Shown here piece by piece: positions 27,361-35,323 of a stretch of DNA of 64,000 nucleotides. A program made the translations under genes and the position numbers. Numbering within the stretch: the first letter of the stretch is position 1; each line of letters opens with the position of its first letter. The notes below the pieces were generated by a model. The model was given only the letters and a program-made list of their open reading frames with translations. It ran no database searches and was not told the origin of the DNA. The stretch comes from Paenibacillus sp. DCT19 (lineage in GTDB: Bacteria; Bacillota; Bacilli; Paenibacillales; Paenibacillaceae): positions 2,429,501 to 2,493,500 of the forward strand of contig NZ_CP029639.1 of the NCBI RefSeq assembly GCF_003268635.1, written 5' to 3'.

Positions 27361-27519
27361 ATGGAAAAAGAAACAACTAGAACTAACACCCAAGTTAAGC
27401 GTTGTTGGCAAACACCAAAAGTGGATGTGTTGGAGGTGCAGCATACTCTCAGTGGTGGGGGAATCTGGCATTATGTATGGGATGGAGAGTTTTGGAAACT
27501 TGAATTACTCACAAGCTGA
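27361..27519 (+). CDS. Putative lasso-peptide-like (paeninodin-type) RiPP precursor
   Basis: This 52-residue product starts at an ATG 8 nt after a perfect AGGAGG. Residues 16-34 (WQTPKVDVLEVQHTLSGGG) have the paeninodin-type lasso leader pattern: aromatic, Pro three residues on, VL-acidic-V, then Thr two residues before the expected core and a Gly-rich core start. The C-terminal part (residues 35-52) is Trp-rich and ends in Ser, as in paeninodin-type precursors. No Asp/Glu sits at core position 7-9 when counted from Ser31; Asp41 would be residue 9 or 8 only if the core began at Gly33 or Gly34. No cyclase, protease or transporter gene is adjacent. A one-base shift near the G5 run would give a different tail ending at 27556. 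The precursor call is inference. Confidence 0.5.
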   Translation: MEKETTRTNTQVKRCWQTPKVDVLEVQHTLSGGGIWHYVWDGEFWKLELLTS

Positions 27520-27574
27520 TACTTACTGGCTATTGTATGACAAGACCTATAAATAGACTAATGAGGTGAAAACC

Positions 27575-28803
27575 ATGTTCATGAGTAGGTACTCTAAATG
27601 GATCTCTCGATCGTTCATGCTGTGCTTCTTTTCGATCTTACTTAGTATTGTATACGCTGGAACCTCCTACGCATTGGAGCAGGAAGGGGCACCCTCCGCC
27701 GCACAAGAAAATAATGCCCAACCACCAGCCATTATTCATGGGAAAATAACGGATCGAGAAGGCTACAGTGTCCCTCATGCCAAAGTGGATTATGAGCTTT
27801 ATTATCGGGGGGATACGACCAAACACAGTCTGGTCGCTGATGAAAACGGAAACTATCGCTTTGAAGCAGTCGTTGAAGATTATACAGACCTAACATTGTA
27901 CGTTGAAGCAGAAGGCTTCATTACCTATGCGTCCTATAGGCAATATCAAAATTATACGTTAAGTCCTGGGGATGAAGTGAACATCAATGTAAGCCTATAT
28001 GAGCCCTCTACCATTGTGGGCACGGTAACAGATCCAGCGGGTCAACCGATTCCTGGTGCAGCAATTAAAGTGACGAGTATAACAGATCGTGTAATACAGA
28101 CGGATGCAAACGGAAGGTATACAGTTACGGGTATCGATTACGATTATAACCCAACATTGCCATCTGGATCGATAGTCAGGATCATCTCCCTTATCTACAA
28201 GACCGTCTAGGCATTGATGCAGGTCAAACGTTACGTATTGATGTTGTACTGGAGAATGCTGCTCATGTCAGAGGACAGATTGTTGATGCTAGTGGGAATC
28301 CGGTAGCAGGAGTCAAAGTTAGTGGGTACACGGAACGAGCTACAACCGATGTTCAAGGCTATTATTTACTTAAACGGATTCCAACAGGTTCAATTACAAT
28401 CGTTGCGGAAGCAGCTGGTTACCCCAAACATAGCAAATTAGCAAATTTAACTCCGGGAGATCATAATAGCGTGGATTTTGTATTACGCGTAAACCAAGAT
28501 ATTCAGCCTCCAGTAACCAAATATCGACTGGTGCCATTAACGGAAACGATTAATGGGAAGCTTTATATTGTTGGGTTTACGTTTAGACTGCAAGCCACGG
28601 ATGAAGCTAACGGATCAGGCGTAAAAATAACACAATATCGTTACAATGGCGGAGAATGGATGACCTATAATGGCCCTGTTAAATTTTATGCAAATGACGT
28701 AAAGTTGGTGGAATACTACAGCACGGATGTGGCAGGGAATACAGAGAAAATGAACAAAATGGACTTTGTAAAGGGTATCTTTGAAGGAGCTGGCTCGTAC
28801 TAA
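27575..28803 (+). CDS. Secreted carboxypeptidase-regulatory-like domain protein, one-base frameshift
   Basis: A Sec signal peptide (FMLCFFSILLSIVYAGTSYA, then cleavage near ALEQ) leads into three CarboxypepD-regulatory-like beta-sandwich repeats: IIHGKITDREGYSVPHAKV, STIVGTVTDPAGQPIPGAAI and AHVRGQIVDASGNPVAGVKV. The C-terminal domain (DEANGSGVKITQYRYNGGEW and YYSTDVAGNTEK) is the OmpL47-type Ig-like fold. The frame breaks near 28167-28171 (one base missing); corrected length is about 409 residues. It is probably an extracellular or wall-associated binding protein of unknown ligand. GAGGTGA precedes the ATG, and it lies 55 bp after the RiPP-like gene without a terminator between. Confidence 0.75.
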
Positions 28804-28856
28804 GTGGCTCTTACTAGAAACCGTAGGAACGTTGCCAGTTAAATAGGTGTGAGTAG

Positions 28857-28917
28857 ATCGATGTTTTTAATCTCTGTATTCCTTTCGAGGGGGCAGGATT
28901 GAGAGCATCTTTTTTTA
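28857..28917 (+). terminator. Possible terminator after the secreted protein
   Basis: An imperfect stem between GATG..ATCTCT and GAGAGCATC, with an inner TCC/GGA part, precedes T7 (28910-28916). The pairing is interrupted, so confidence is moderate. The rest of the 293-bp gap shows no gene. Confidence 0.45.
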
Positions 28918-29096
28918 TGATAATAGGAGATAGAAGATGAGGAGATCCATAGAGGTCAGCTTTTTTGAATCTGGCGAACAGAACGATGTATAATAAAGAA
29001 GCAACTTCATATGTTGGCAGTTTTATATCAAATCATATGCTTGGCTTACAAGCTGTTACACCATAATTTAAACAAGAAAGCCTAGGAGGTTATGTT

Positions 29097-29647
29097 ATGA
29101 GCAAATCAATTCAGACAGGAAACGCGGTCATTGAAGCAATTCAAAATCGTCGGACGGTCAAAAAGTTCAAAAAAGACGCGGTTCCTACAGACAAAATTAT
29201 TGAATTATTAGATGCAGCTGTATGGGCTCCTAATCACAAACTGCGCGAACCTTGGCGGTTCCTTCTGTTCACTGGGGATGGCCGCAAAAAGCTAGCTCAA
29301 GCTATTGATGCTGAGATGGGAGAGGATAATAAATTCTCAGCGAATATTAAGCAGGTGCCTGCGATTATGCTGGTTGTACTGGAAGAGGATCCACGCCAAA
29401 ACATTTGGGATGAGGATTTTGCTGCGGTTAGCGCACTCGTGCAGAACTTTTTGCTTGCAGCCTGGAGTGAAGAGATTGGGACATTCTGGGTAACGAAGCC
29501 ATTTCTATATGCCCCAAATTCCGTAAACCGCTCGGCATCGAAGCGGGCGAAAAGATTATTGGCATGATTTATATGGGATATCCGGATGTTATTCCTTCAG
29601 CTAAAGAGCGTACAGCAGCCAAAGACAAGCTGACTCTGTTTGAATAA
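29097..29647 (+). CDS. Nitroreductase family protein, one-base frameshift in this sequence
   Basis: This FMN-dependent nitroreductase-fold protein of about 183 residues begins with AIQNRRTVKKFKKDAVP, containing the RRT/S cofactor motif. LLDAAVWAPNHKLREPWRF follows, with the conserved APN and PWRF. The C-terminal half (GIEAGEKIIGMIYMGYPD) is in another frame. Adding one A at 29516-29518 joins them and gives the normal family length. AGGAGG precedes the ATG. The physiological substrate cannot be told from sequence. Confidence 0.82.
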
Positions 29648-29937
29648 TCTATTTTCATAACGTAGGTTATGTAAAGTTGTAACTATTTTGTCGATGTTTG
29701 GTGAAGGGTGAAACGACACAAATCGCCCCAATTTACGCTAAACTCCCTTATGCATGAGGGATGCTATATAGGTTGAATTTATCCGTTTATGGCCGAAACG
29801 ATGACCCTAAGGACGGTTTGTTATCTTGGGTTTTGGTCATAACGTATGTAATTCAATCGATTAGCAAGCGTAAGTGGGGGCTATTTGTTATGCTTAAGTT
29901 GAAGGCTCCTATAACAATGCAGGTTACGGCTTTTCTT
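29648..29937. other. Gap between nitroreductase and comM without a gene
   Basis: The stretch holds a CATAAC/GTTATG hairpin (29656-29671) and a TCCCT-TATGCATG-AGGGA inverted repeat (29744-29761). It also has a longer ATGACC/GGTCAT pairing across roughly 29801-29843. Open frames crossing it have no ribosome site or family resemblance. The genes on both sides converge, so this is a tail-to-tail spacer. Confidence 0.45.
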
Positions 29938-31542
29938 TTAAAAGATTTTAAGATCCAATTGACGATATTGAATGGCTTCAGCCACATGGGCAGTAACCAC
30001 TTTACCTTCATTTTCAAGGTCAGCTATCGTCTGTGCCATCTTCATGATTCGATCATGTGCTCGCATGCTTAGGTTCATGGCCTGTAGTGTATTTTGCAGC
30101 AATTGCTCTGCCTCTTGAGGTAGAACGATCATGCGGCGTAGCAATGCTCCAGAGAGCTGGCTATTCCAATGCACACGAGTATTTGTGTAACGTTTGGCTT
30201 GAAGCTGATGGGCATGCATGACCTTGGCTTGCATCTCATTGGAGCTAAGCGAAGGCGCAGCCTTACGCCATTCCCCCGGAGGTGGAACTTCGACTTGAAG
30301 ATCGATTCGATCAAGCAAGGGACCTGATATTTTGGCACGATATGCTGCAACGCGGGAAGGACTGCAGATACAACTCAGGTCATCTGTTTGTGCTGACAAG
30401 TATCCACAAGGACACGGGTTCATCGAACAGGCGAGCATAAACTGTGCGGGGAACGTGAATACAGCTCTAGCGCGGCTGATCGTCACCGTCTGATCCTCCA
30501 AAGGCTGACGCAATACCTCGAGCACTTGACGTTGGAATTCGGGCAGCTCATCCAAAAACAAAATGCCGCGATGTGCCAGACTTACTTCACCAGGTTTTGG
30601 AATACTGCCGCCTCCGATCAATCCTGAAGTTGAGATAGTATGATGTGGAGAGCGGAAAGGCCTTTGGCTAACGAGCCCTTGCGAGATTTCCTTTAATTTA
30701 CCTGCCGCGCTTAAAATTTTGGTTACCTCAAGAGCTTCCTCTTCGGAAAGAGGAGGGAGGATGGTGGGTAGCCTTTTAATTAACATGGTTTTGCCTGTTC
30801 CTGGTGGCCCAACAAGCATTATATTATGCATGCCCGCTGCAGCGATCATCAGTGCCCGTTTCACATGATGCTGTCCTAATACATCGTTATAGTCCTCTGC
30901 AGAAGAGTCTTCCTGTTGTCCTCCTTTATCCGAATCGATCACTTCTATTGCATCCTTCGATGTTAACAAATGGTTGTAATTTTTCAAAATGAGTGGCTGA
31001 TTATTTGCTTTTGTTTCTACAGCGTTACCTACACCAGATTCGCTTTGCGGTATAACATCTTGCAAATGACGAATGCCATATACGTGAATGCCTCGAATTA
31101 ATGCAGCTTCAGCCAAATTGTCCTGTGGTAGCAAGACAGAAGTGAAGCCTCCTCTTTTAGCGAGATCAACCATAGCGAGGATACCTGGTACCGAACGCAC
31201 CGTGCCATCCAGAGCAAGCTCTCCAAGGATAAGCGTTCGTTCTTGTGGAGGAAGCATGAGTTGCCCACTGGTAACAAGCAAACCCACCGCAATAGCCAGA
31301 TCAAAGGAAGAACCTTCTTTTCGTAAATCAGCAGGAGCTAGATTAATCGTAATTCGCTGTAGCGGGTACTGGAATCCGCAGTTTTTAATCGCTGCCCGTA
31401 CACGCTCGACAGCCTCACGAATGGCCGAATCTGGCAGTCCAATGATGGCTGTCTGAGGCAAGCCATTCGATAAATCGGTTTCGACTTCAATCAAAACCCC
31501 ATCGATTCCGTACAAACAAGCACTATGTATTTTGCCGTACAT
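29938..31542 (-). CDS. comM: YifB/ComM-type Mg-chelatase-like AAA+ ATPase
   Basis: This 534-residue protein has an N-terminal Lon-protease-like (ChlI-type) domain (GLPQTAIIGLPDSAIREAVERV). An AAA+ domain follows with Walker A GPPGTGKT, Walker B ILFLDELPEF and sensor/arginine regions. It ends in a C-terminal Mg-chelatase-like domain with a CNPCPCG-like cluster (SMNPCPCGYLS). ComM helps branch migration during natural transformation in other bacteria. It starts at the ATG at 31542 with GAGGTG upstream. Its presence together with dprA hints at DNA uptake capacity, though other competence genes are outside the window. Confidence 0.93.
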   Translation of the reverse strand: MYGKIHSACLYGIDGVLIEVETDLSNGLPQTAIIGLPDSAIREAVERVRAAIKNCGFQYPLQRITINLAPADLRKEGSSFDLAIAVGLLVTSGQLMLPPQERTLILGELALDGTVRSVPGILAMVDLAKRGGFTSVLLPQDNLAEAALIRGIHVYGIRHLQDVIPQSESGVGNAVETKANNQPLILKNYNHLLTSKDAIEVIDSDKGGQQEDSSAEDYNDVLGQHHVKRALMIAAAGMHNIMLVGPPGTGKTMLIKRLPTILPPLSEEEALEVTKILSAAGKLKEISQGLVSQRPFRSPHHTISTSGLIGGGSIPKPGEVSLAHRGILFLDELPEFQRQVLEVLRQPLEDQTVTISRARAVFTFPAQFMLACSMNPCPCGYLSAQTDDLSCICSPSRVAAYRAKISGPLLDRIDLQVEVPPPGEWRKAAPSLSSNEMQAKVMHAHQLQAKRYTNTRVHWNSQLSGALLRRMIVLPQEAEQLLQNTLQAMNLSMRAHDRIMKMAQTIADLENEGKVVTAHVAEAIQYRQLDLKIF

Positions 31543-31571
31543 AATAAAAGAAACACCTCACTTCGTTCTTG

Positions 31572-31583
31572 ACTCTGCAGAGT
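31572..31583. promoter_or_regulatory. 12-bp palindrome in the comM leader
   Basis: ACTCTGCAGAGT is a perfect palindrome about 30 bp upstream of the comM start. It could be an operator or chance. No supporting promoter was identified nearby. Confidence 0.25.
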
Positions 31584-31795
31584 GCAGGCCAGTCTTCGAA
31601 TTAAGGTGCTTCCTCATCTTCTATTATGCATTTTATATAAAAGAAATCAGGGCGTCAACTCAGGTGTTCATCATGATGACCTCGATCAAGAATCCTGATT
31701 CCTGAATTGTTATGTGATCAACAAGAAATTCCTCAGAGAATTACGAATGGAACCAAATGTCCTTATATAAGGCATGCAAAAGCAAAGTGAATTGT

Positions 31796-31963
31796 TTAAA
31801 GTACGTTCAGTTCAACGACAATATTTCCACGTGTTGCACGAGAATAAGGGCATGCTTGGTGAGCAGCTTCGACTAATTTTGCAGCAGTTTCTTGATCTAC
31901 ACCTTTGGCGAGTACGTCGAGTGTAGCCGCGTCATCTTTTGTTGAATAGTCATCATATATCAT
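31796..31963 (-). pseudogene. ohr: Remnant of ohr, organic hydroperoxide resistance protein (internal deletion)
   Basis: The minus strand encodes 55 residues matching only the C-terminal end of Ohr: AKGVDQETAAKLVEAAHQ, ACPYSRATRGNIVVELNVL, which contain the resolving Cys. The N-terminal two thirds, with the peroxidatic Cys, is missing. An AGGAG 9 nt before a tandem ATG at 31956-31951 looks like the original translation start, but it is now fused out of frame to the 3' part. This points to an internal deletion of roughly 250 bp rather than a one-base error. The intact divergent ohrR identifies the locus. Confidence 0.8.
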
Positions 31964-31999
31964 CACTCCTGAGTAAACAATTATATTTTATACAACCTA

Positions 32000-32016
32000 A
32001 TTTAACACGATTAAAT
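32000..32016. promoter_or_regulatory. Candidate OhrR operator in the ohr-ohrR intergenic region
   Basis: ATTTAA-CACGA-TTAAAT is an AT-rich inverted repeat between the divergent ohr remnant and ohrR. Known OhrR sites are AT-rich inverted repeats in this position, but the match to the Bacillus consensus is loose. Confidence 0.35.
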
Positions 32017-32182
32017 ATAAAAGTAAAATACTTTGTGCTCAATTATTCTGTTTTTTTTCTAATTTGTGATAAGATAGATCTAGAGTTTCTAATCATTCGC
32101 AAAACTTAAGTGGCTAGCATAGCTATGATAATGCGGATTAAGTTAGGAATTGAATGCACAATTAGGCAGGTGAGAACAATAT

Positions 32183-32638
32183 ATGCAGAATGATTCATTG
32201 AAGTTGGATAACCAATTATGCTTTGCCATATATGCTTGTTCACGGGAAATTACGAAGTTGTATCAGCCTTATCTCGAAGTGCTCGGTGTAACTTACTCGC
32301 AGTATTTAGTACTGATGGTGCTGTGGGAGCGTGAAGAATGTACGGTGAAAGAAATCGGAGAGGCGCTTTATCTTGATTCGGGAACATTGACTCCTCTGCT
32401 GAAACGCCTGCAATCAGCGGGTCACATCCATCGTGAACGCTCGGCGCAGGATGAACGTAAGGTACTTATAACGTTAACTGATTCGGGTAGAGAATTACGG
32501 AACAAAGCTTTGGCTATACCGTCATCCATCCAAGGAGACGCTTGCTTAAATAGTACTGAGTTTGAGGCCTTGCTCGGACAGTTTAAAGGGCTTTTGCATA
32601 AGGTGCATGAGACCAATATGAAAGAGTCCAGGAAGTAA
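32183..32638 (+). CDS. ohrR: OhrR, peroxide-sensing MarR-family repressor
   Basis: This 151-residue MarR-type winged helix protein has the OhrR N-terminal signature NQLCFAIYACSREITKLYQPYL. Its redox Cys13 corresponds to B. subtilis Cys15, and an additional Cys lies at position 19. The recognition helix lies in LYLDSGTLTPLLKRL and the wing in RERSAQDERKVLITLT. Organic peroxides oxidise the Cys and release DNA. Its usual target ohr is damaged next door, so it may regulate other genes or be a leftover. AGGTGAGAA precedes the ATG. Confidence 0.93.
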   Translation: MQNDSLKLDNQLCFAIYACSREITKLYQPYLEVLGVTYSQYLVLMVLWEREECTVKEIGEALYLDSGTLTPLLKRLQSAGHIHRERSAQDERKVLITLTDSGRELRNKALAIPSSIQGDACLNSTEFEALLGQFKGLLHKVHETNMKESRK

Positions 32639-32661
32639 CGAATAACCGCCAAATGATGATG

Positions 32662-32691
32662 AACCTTCGACATATTCGTTGAAGGTTTTTT
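32662..32691 (+). terminator. Intrinsic terminator after ohrR
   Basis: AACCTTC (32662-32668) pairs with GAAGGTT (32681-32687), followed by T4 beyond the stem. Confidence 0.8.
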
Positions 32692-32767
32692 CCATTTATA
32701 TCCAAGCATTCACAAAATGGGATGATATCCATATCAAAATGCTGTCTATTAACCATTAATTTTTTAA

Positions 32768-32781
32768 GGAAAGCGTTTTAA
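32768..32781. promoter_or_regulatory. Candidate cre (CcpA) site upstream of sucCD
   Basis: GGAAAGCGTTTTAA matches the Bacillus cre consensus TGWAARCGYTWNCW at 12 of 14 positions. It lies about 106 bp before sucC, near a TACAAT box at 32790-32795. Carbon-source repression of TCA cycle genes through such sites is known in Bacilli. Here it is inferred from sequence only. Confidence 0.45.
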
Positions 32782-32886
32782 AAACGTGTTACAATGAACT
32801 GGGTTTAAGTAAAAATAGTCAACATTTGTCTTTTGTTAGTCAACCAACCCGCCTTGTTGCAGTCATGTTGATAGGAGGATTCGAGA

Positions 32887-34047
32887 ATGAATATCCATGA
32901 ATATCAAGGAAAAGAAGTACTGAAACAGTATGGAGTTGCCGTTCCTAATGGAAAGGTTGCTTATACAGTCGATGAAGCGGTCGCGGCCGCAGAGGCACTG
33001 GGCAGTCCGGTGACTGTAGTAAAAGCGCAAATTCACGCAGGTGGCCGGGGGAAAGCCGGCGGTGTGAAAGTGGCGAAGAGCACGGATGAGGTTCGTGCGT
33101 ATGCATCCGAAATTCTGGGTAAAGTGTTGGTTACACACCAAACCGGACCTGAAGGTAAAGAAGTGAAGCGTCTTCTGATCGAAGAAGGATGCGATATCCG
33201 CAAAGAATACTATGTGGGTGTTGTTGTTGACCGCGCTACGGGACGTGTCGTGATGATGGCTTCCGAAGAGGGCGGTACGGAGATCGAAGAAGTAGCTGAA
33301 GCTACGCCTGAGAAAATTTTCAAAGAAATCGTTGATCCTGCAATCGGATTGCAAGTGTTCCAAGCGCGTAAACTGGCTTACAGCATTAATATTCCAAATG
33401 AATTGGTTAACAAAGCTGTGAAGTTCATGCTCGCGTTGTACAAAGCATTTGTCGAAAAAGATTGCTCCATCGCTGAGATCAACCCACTCGTTGTTACAGG
33501 AGATGGAAACGTTATCGCACTGGATGCGAAACTAAACTTTGACTCCAATGCGCTGTTCCGTCACAAGGACATTTTGGAACTGCGTGATCTGGACGAAGAA
33601 GACGAAAAAGAAATCGAAGCTTCGAAATACGACCTCAGCTACATAGCACTTGATGGAAACATCGGCTGTATGGTTAATGGTGCGGGACTTGCGATGGCAA
33701 CGATGGACATTATCAAATATTATGGAGGCGACCCAGCCAACTTCCTTGACGTTGGGGGCGGTGCCACAACGGAGAAAGTAACAGAAGCGTTTAAAATTAT
33801 TCTGTCTGACGCTAAAGTTGCGGGCATCTTCGTTAATATTTTCGGCGGTATCATGCGCTGTGATGTCATTGCCAATGGTGTCGTTGAAGCTGCGAAGCAG
33901 CTTGGACTTACGAAACCACTGGTAGTCCGTCTTGAAGGAACAAACGTGGAGCTTGGTAAGCGTATTTTGGGTGAATCCGGCCTAAATATCGTACCTGCTG
34001 ACTCCATGGCCGATGGTGCACAGAAAATTGTTGCCCTCGTGAAGTAA
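32887..34047 (+). CDS. sucC: Succinyl-CoA synthetase, beta subunit
   Basis: This 386-residue ADP-forming subunit has an ATP-grasp fold ([17 protein letters not shown], then [16 protein letters not shown]). The C-terminal ligase domain contains GGGATTEKV and [10 protein letters not shown]. With SucD it converts succinyl-CoA, ADP and phosphate to succinate, CoA and ATP. ATAGGAGG precedes the ATG. sucD follows after 99 bp. Confidence 0.97.
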   Translation: MNIHEYQGKEVLKQYGVAVPNGKVAYTVDEAVAAAEALGSPVTVVKAQIHAGGRGKAGGVKVAKSTDEVRAYASEILGKVLVTHQTGPEGKEVKRLLIEEGCDIRKEYYVGVVVDRATGRVVMMASEEGGTEIEEVAEATPEKIFKEIVDPAIGLQVFQARKLAYSINIPNELVNKAVKFMLALYKAFVEKDCSIAEINPLVVTGDGNVIALDAKLNFDSNALFRHKDILELRDLDEEDEKEIEASKYDLSYIALDGNIGCMVNGAGLAMATMDIIKYYGGDPANFLDVGGGATTEKVTEAFKIILSDAKVAGIFVNIFGGIMRCDVIANGVVEAAKQLGLTKPLVVRLEGTNVELGKRILGESGLNIVPADSMADGAQKIVALVK

Positions 34048-34146
34048 GCTCATTCCTGGGAAGGTTGCACCCGAGTAGTGCAACAAGCTTCCTTAGTACC
34101 GGAGCTGTCCGGCACTTGAAAAATAACCGTAAGGATGTGAAGCAAC

Positions 34147-35075
34147 GTGAGTATTTTGATTGATAAAAATACAAAAGTCATTACGCAAGGCATTACGGGT
34201 TCAACGGGAATGTTCCACACGAAGGGCGCATTGGACTACGGAACCCAGATGGTAGGCGGTGTTACTCCGGGTAAAGGCGGAACCAATGTTGACATCACGC
34301 TGGAAGACGGTTCAGTAGTCAGCCTTCCGGTATTCAACACGGTGCAGGAAGCGAAGGAAGCAACTGGCGCAACAGCGAGCGTCATTTATGTTCCCCAGCA
34401 TTCGCAGCAGATTCCATCATGGAGGCTGTTGACGCAGAGTTGGATCTCGTTATCTGTATCACAGAAGGTATTCCTGTGTTAGATATGGTTAAGGTAGATC
34501 GTTTTATGGAGGGGAAAGATACCGTCCTGATCGGCCCTAACTGTCCAGGTGTCATTACGCCAGGCGAATGTAAAATCGGAATTATGCCAGGGTACATCCA
34601 TATGCCAGGACATGTTGGTGTCGTTTCCCGTAGTGGAACATTGACGTATGAAGCTGTACATCAATTGACTACTCGTGGTATCGGACAATCCTCTGCTGTC
34701 GGAATCGGTGGAGACCCTGTTAAGGGCTCTGAGTTCATTGATATTCTCAAGCGGTTCAATGAAGATCCGCAGACACACGCTGTAATCATGATTGGTGAAA
34801 TCGGTGGTACAGCGGAAGAGGATGCGGCAGAATGGGTGGCGGCTAACATGACCAAACCTGTTGTAGGGTTCATTGGTGGTGTTACAGCTCCTCCAGGCAA
34901 ACGTATGGGTCACGCTGGCGCAATCATTTCCGGTGGTAAAGGTACGGCTAAGGAAAAAATTGCGAAGCTTGAATCTTGCGGTATCAAGGTTGCGCCTACG
35001 CCAGCCGAGATGGGATCTACGCTTGTCAGTGTGCTTGAAGAACGCGGTATTCTGAATTTGTGCACGACACATTAA
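34147..35075 (+). CDS. sucD: Succinyl-CoA synthetase, alpha subunit, one-base frameshift in this sequence
   Basis: The CoA-binding N-terminal domain ([28 protein letters not shown]) is followed, in another frame, by [20 protein letters not shown]. The phosphohistidine loop [18 protein letters not shown] comes next. The break is at the C4 run 34393-34396; one extra C restores [13 protein letters not shown] and a 309-residue subunit of normal size. Since sucC is intact, a read error is more likely than inactivation. The start is GTG 34147. A strong terminator follows. Confidence 0.93.
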
Positions 35076-35153
35076 TTCTTTTCCGTTATAATAGAAGAAA
35101 CGGTGCAGGAAACTCGTTTTCCAGGTAACCGACTTTGTGGATACGGAAAAGGT

Positions 35154-35196
35154 AAGCAACCTTTTGTCCTAATTTAGGGCGAAGGGTTGCTTTTTT
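35154..35196 (+). terminator. Intrinsic terminator after sucCD
   Basis: AAGCAACC pairs with GGTTGCTT and the stem extends inward through TTTTGTCC/GGGCGAAG with wobbles. T6 follows. Confidence 0.85.
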
Positions 35197-35252
35197 GCGT
35201 TTTTTTACTCGGTTTCTCGTGAGCATGGAGTGATTCTTTTTAGAGTAAACGC

Positions 35253-35281
35253 TTGCAATCCGTTGTCACAGCCTACACAAT
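35253..35281 (+). promoter_or_regulatory. Possible dprA promoter
   Basis: TTGCAA (35253-35258), 17 bp, then CACAAT (35276-35281). The -10 is imperfect. It would start transcription at or just inside the first hairpin of the dprA leader. Confidence 0.35.
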
Positions 35282-35285
35282 ATGA

Positions 35286-35319
35286 GGGAAGAACTTCTTC
35301 CCGGATCGGGAGGTTTTTT
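35286..35319 (+). promoter_or_regulatory. Mutually exclusive hairpins in the dprA leader (attenuator-like)
   Basis: GGGAAGAA (35286-35293) can pair with TTCTTCCC (35295-35302). The same 3' arm region CTTCCCG (35297-35303) can instead pair with CGGGAGG (35307-35313), a stem followed at once by T6 (35314-35319), the form of an intrinsic terminator. The second stem also buries the dprA ribosome site GGGAGG. The pairings are seen; regulatory use is inferred. Confidence 0.5.
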
Positions 35320-35323
35320 GTTT

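Noticed and set aside
27302..27556. Alternative 84-codon frame over the RiPP-like gene
   Set aside because: It starts inside the palindrome without a ribosome site and reads basic nonsense; the frame at 27361 has a perfect site and a leader motif. Its last third could matter only if the G5 run has one base too many.
29761..30072. 103-codon plus-strand frame antisense to the comM end
   Set aside because: It overlaps comM, lacks a ribosome site and has no family resemblance.
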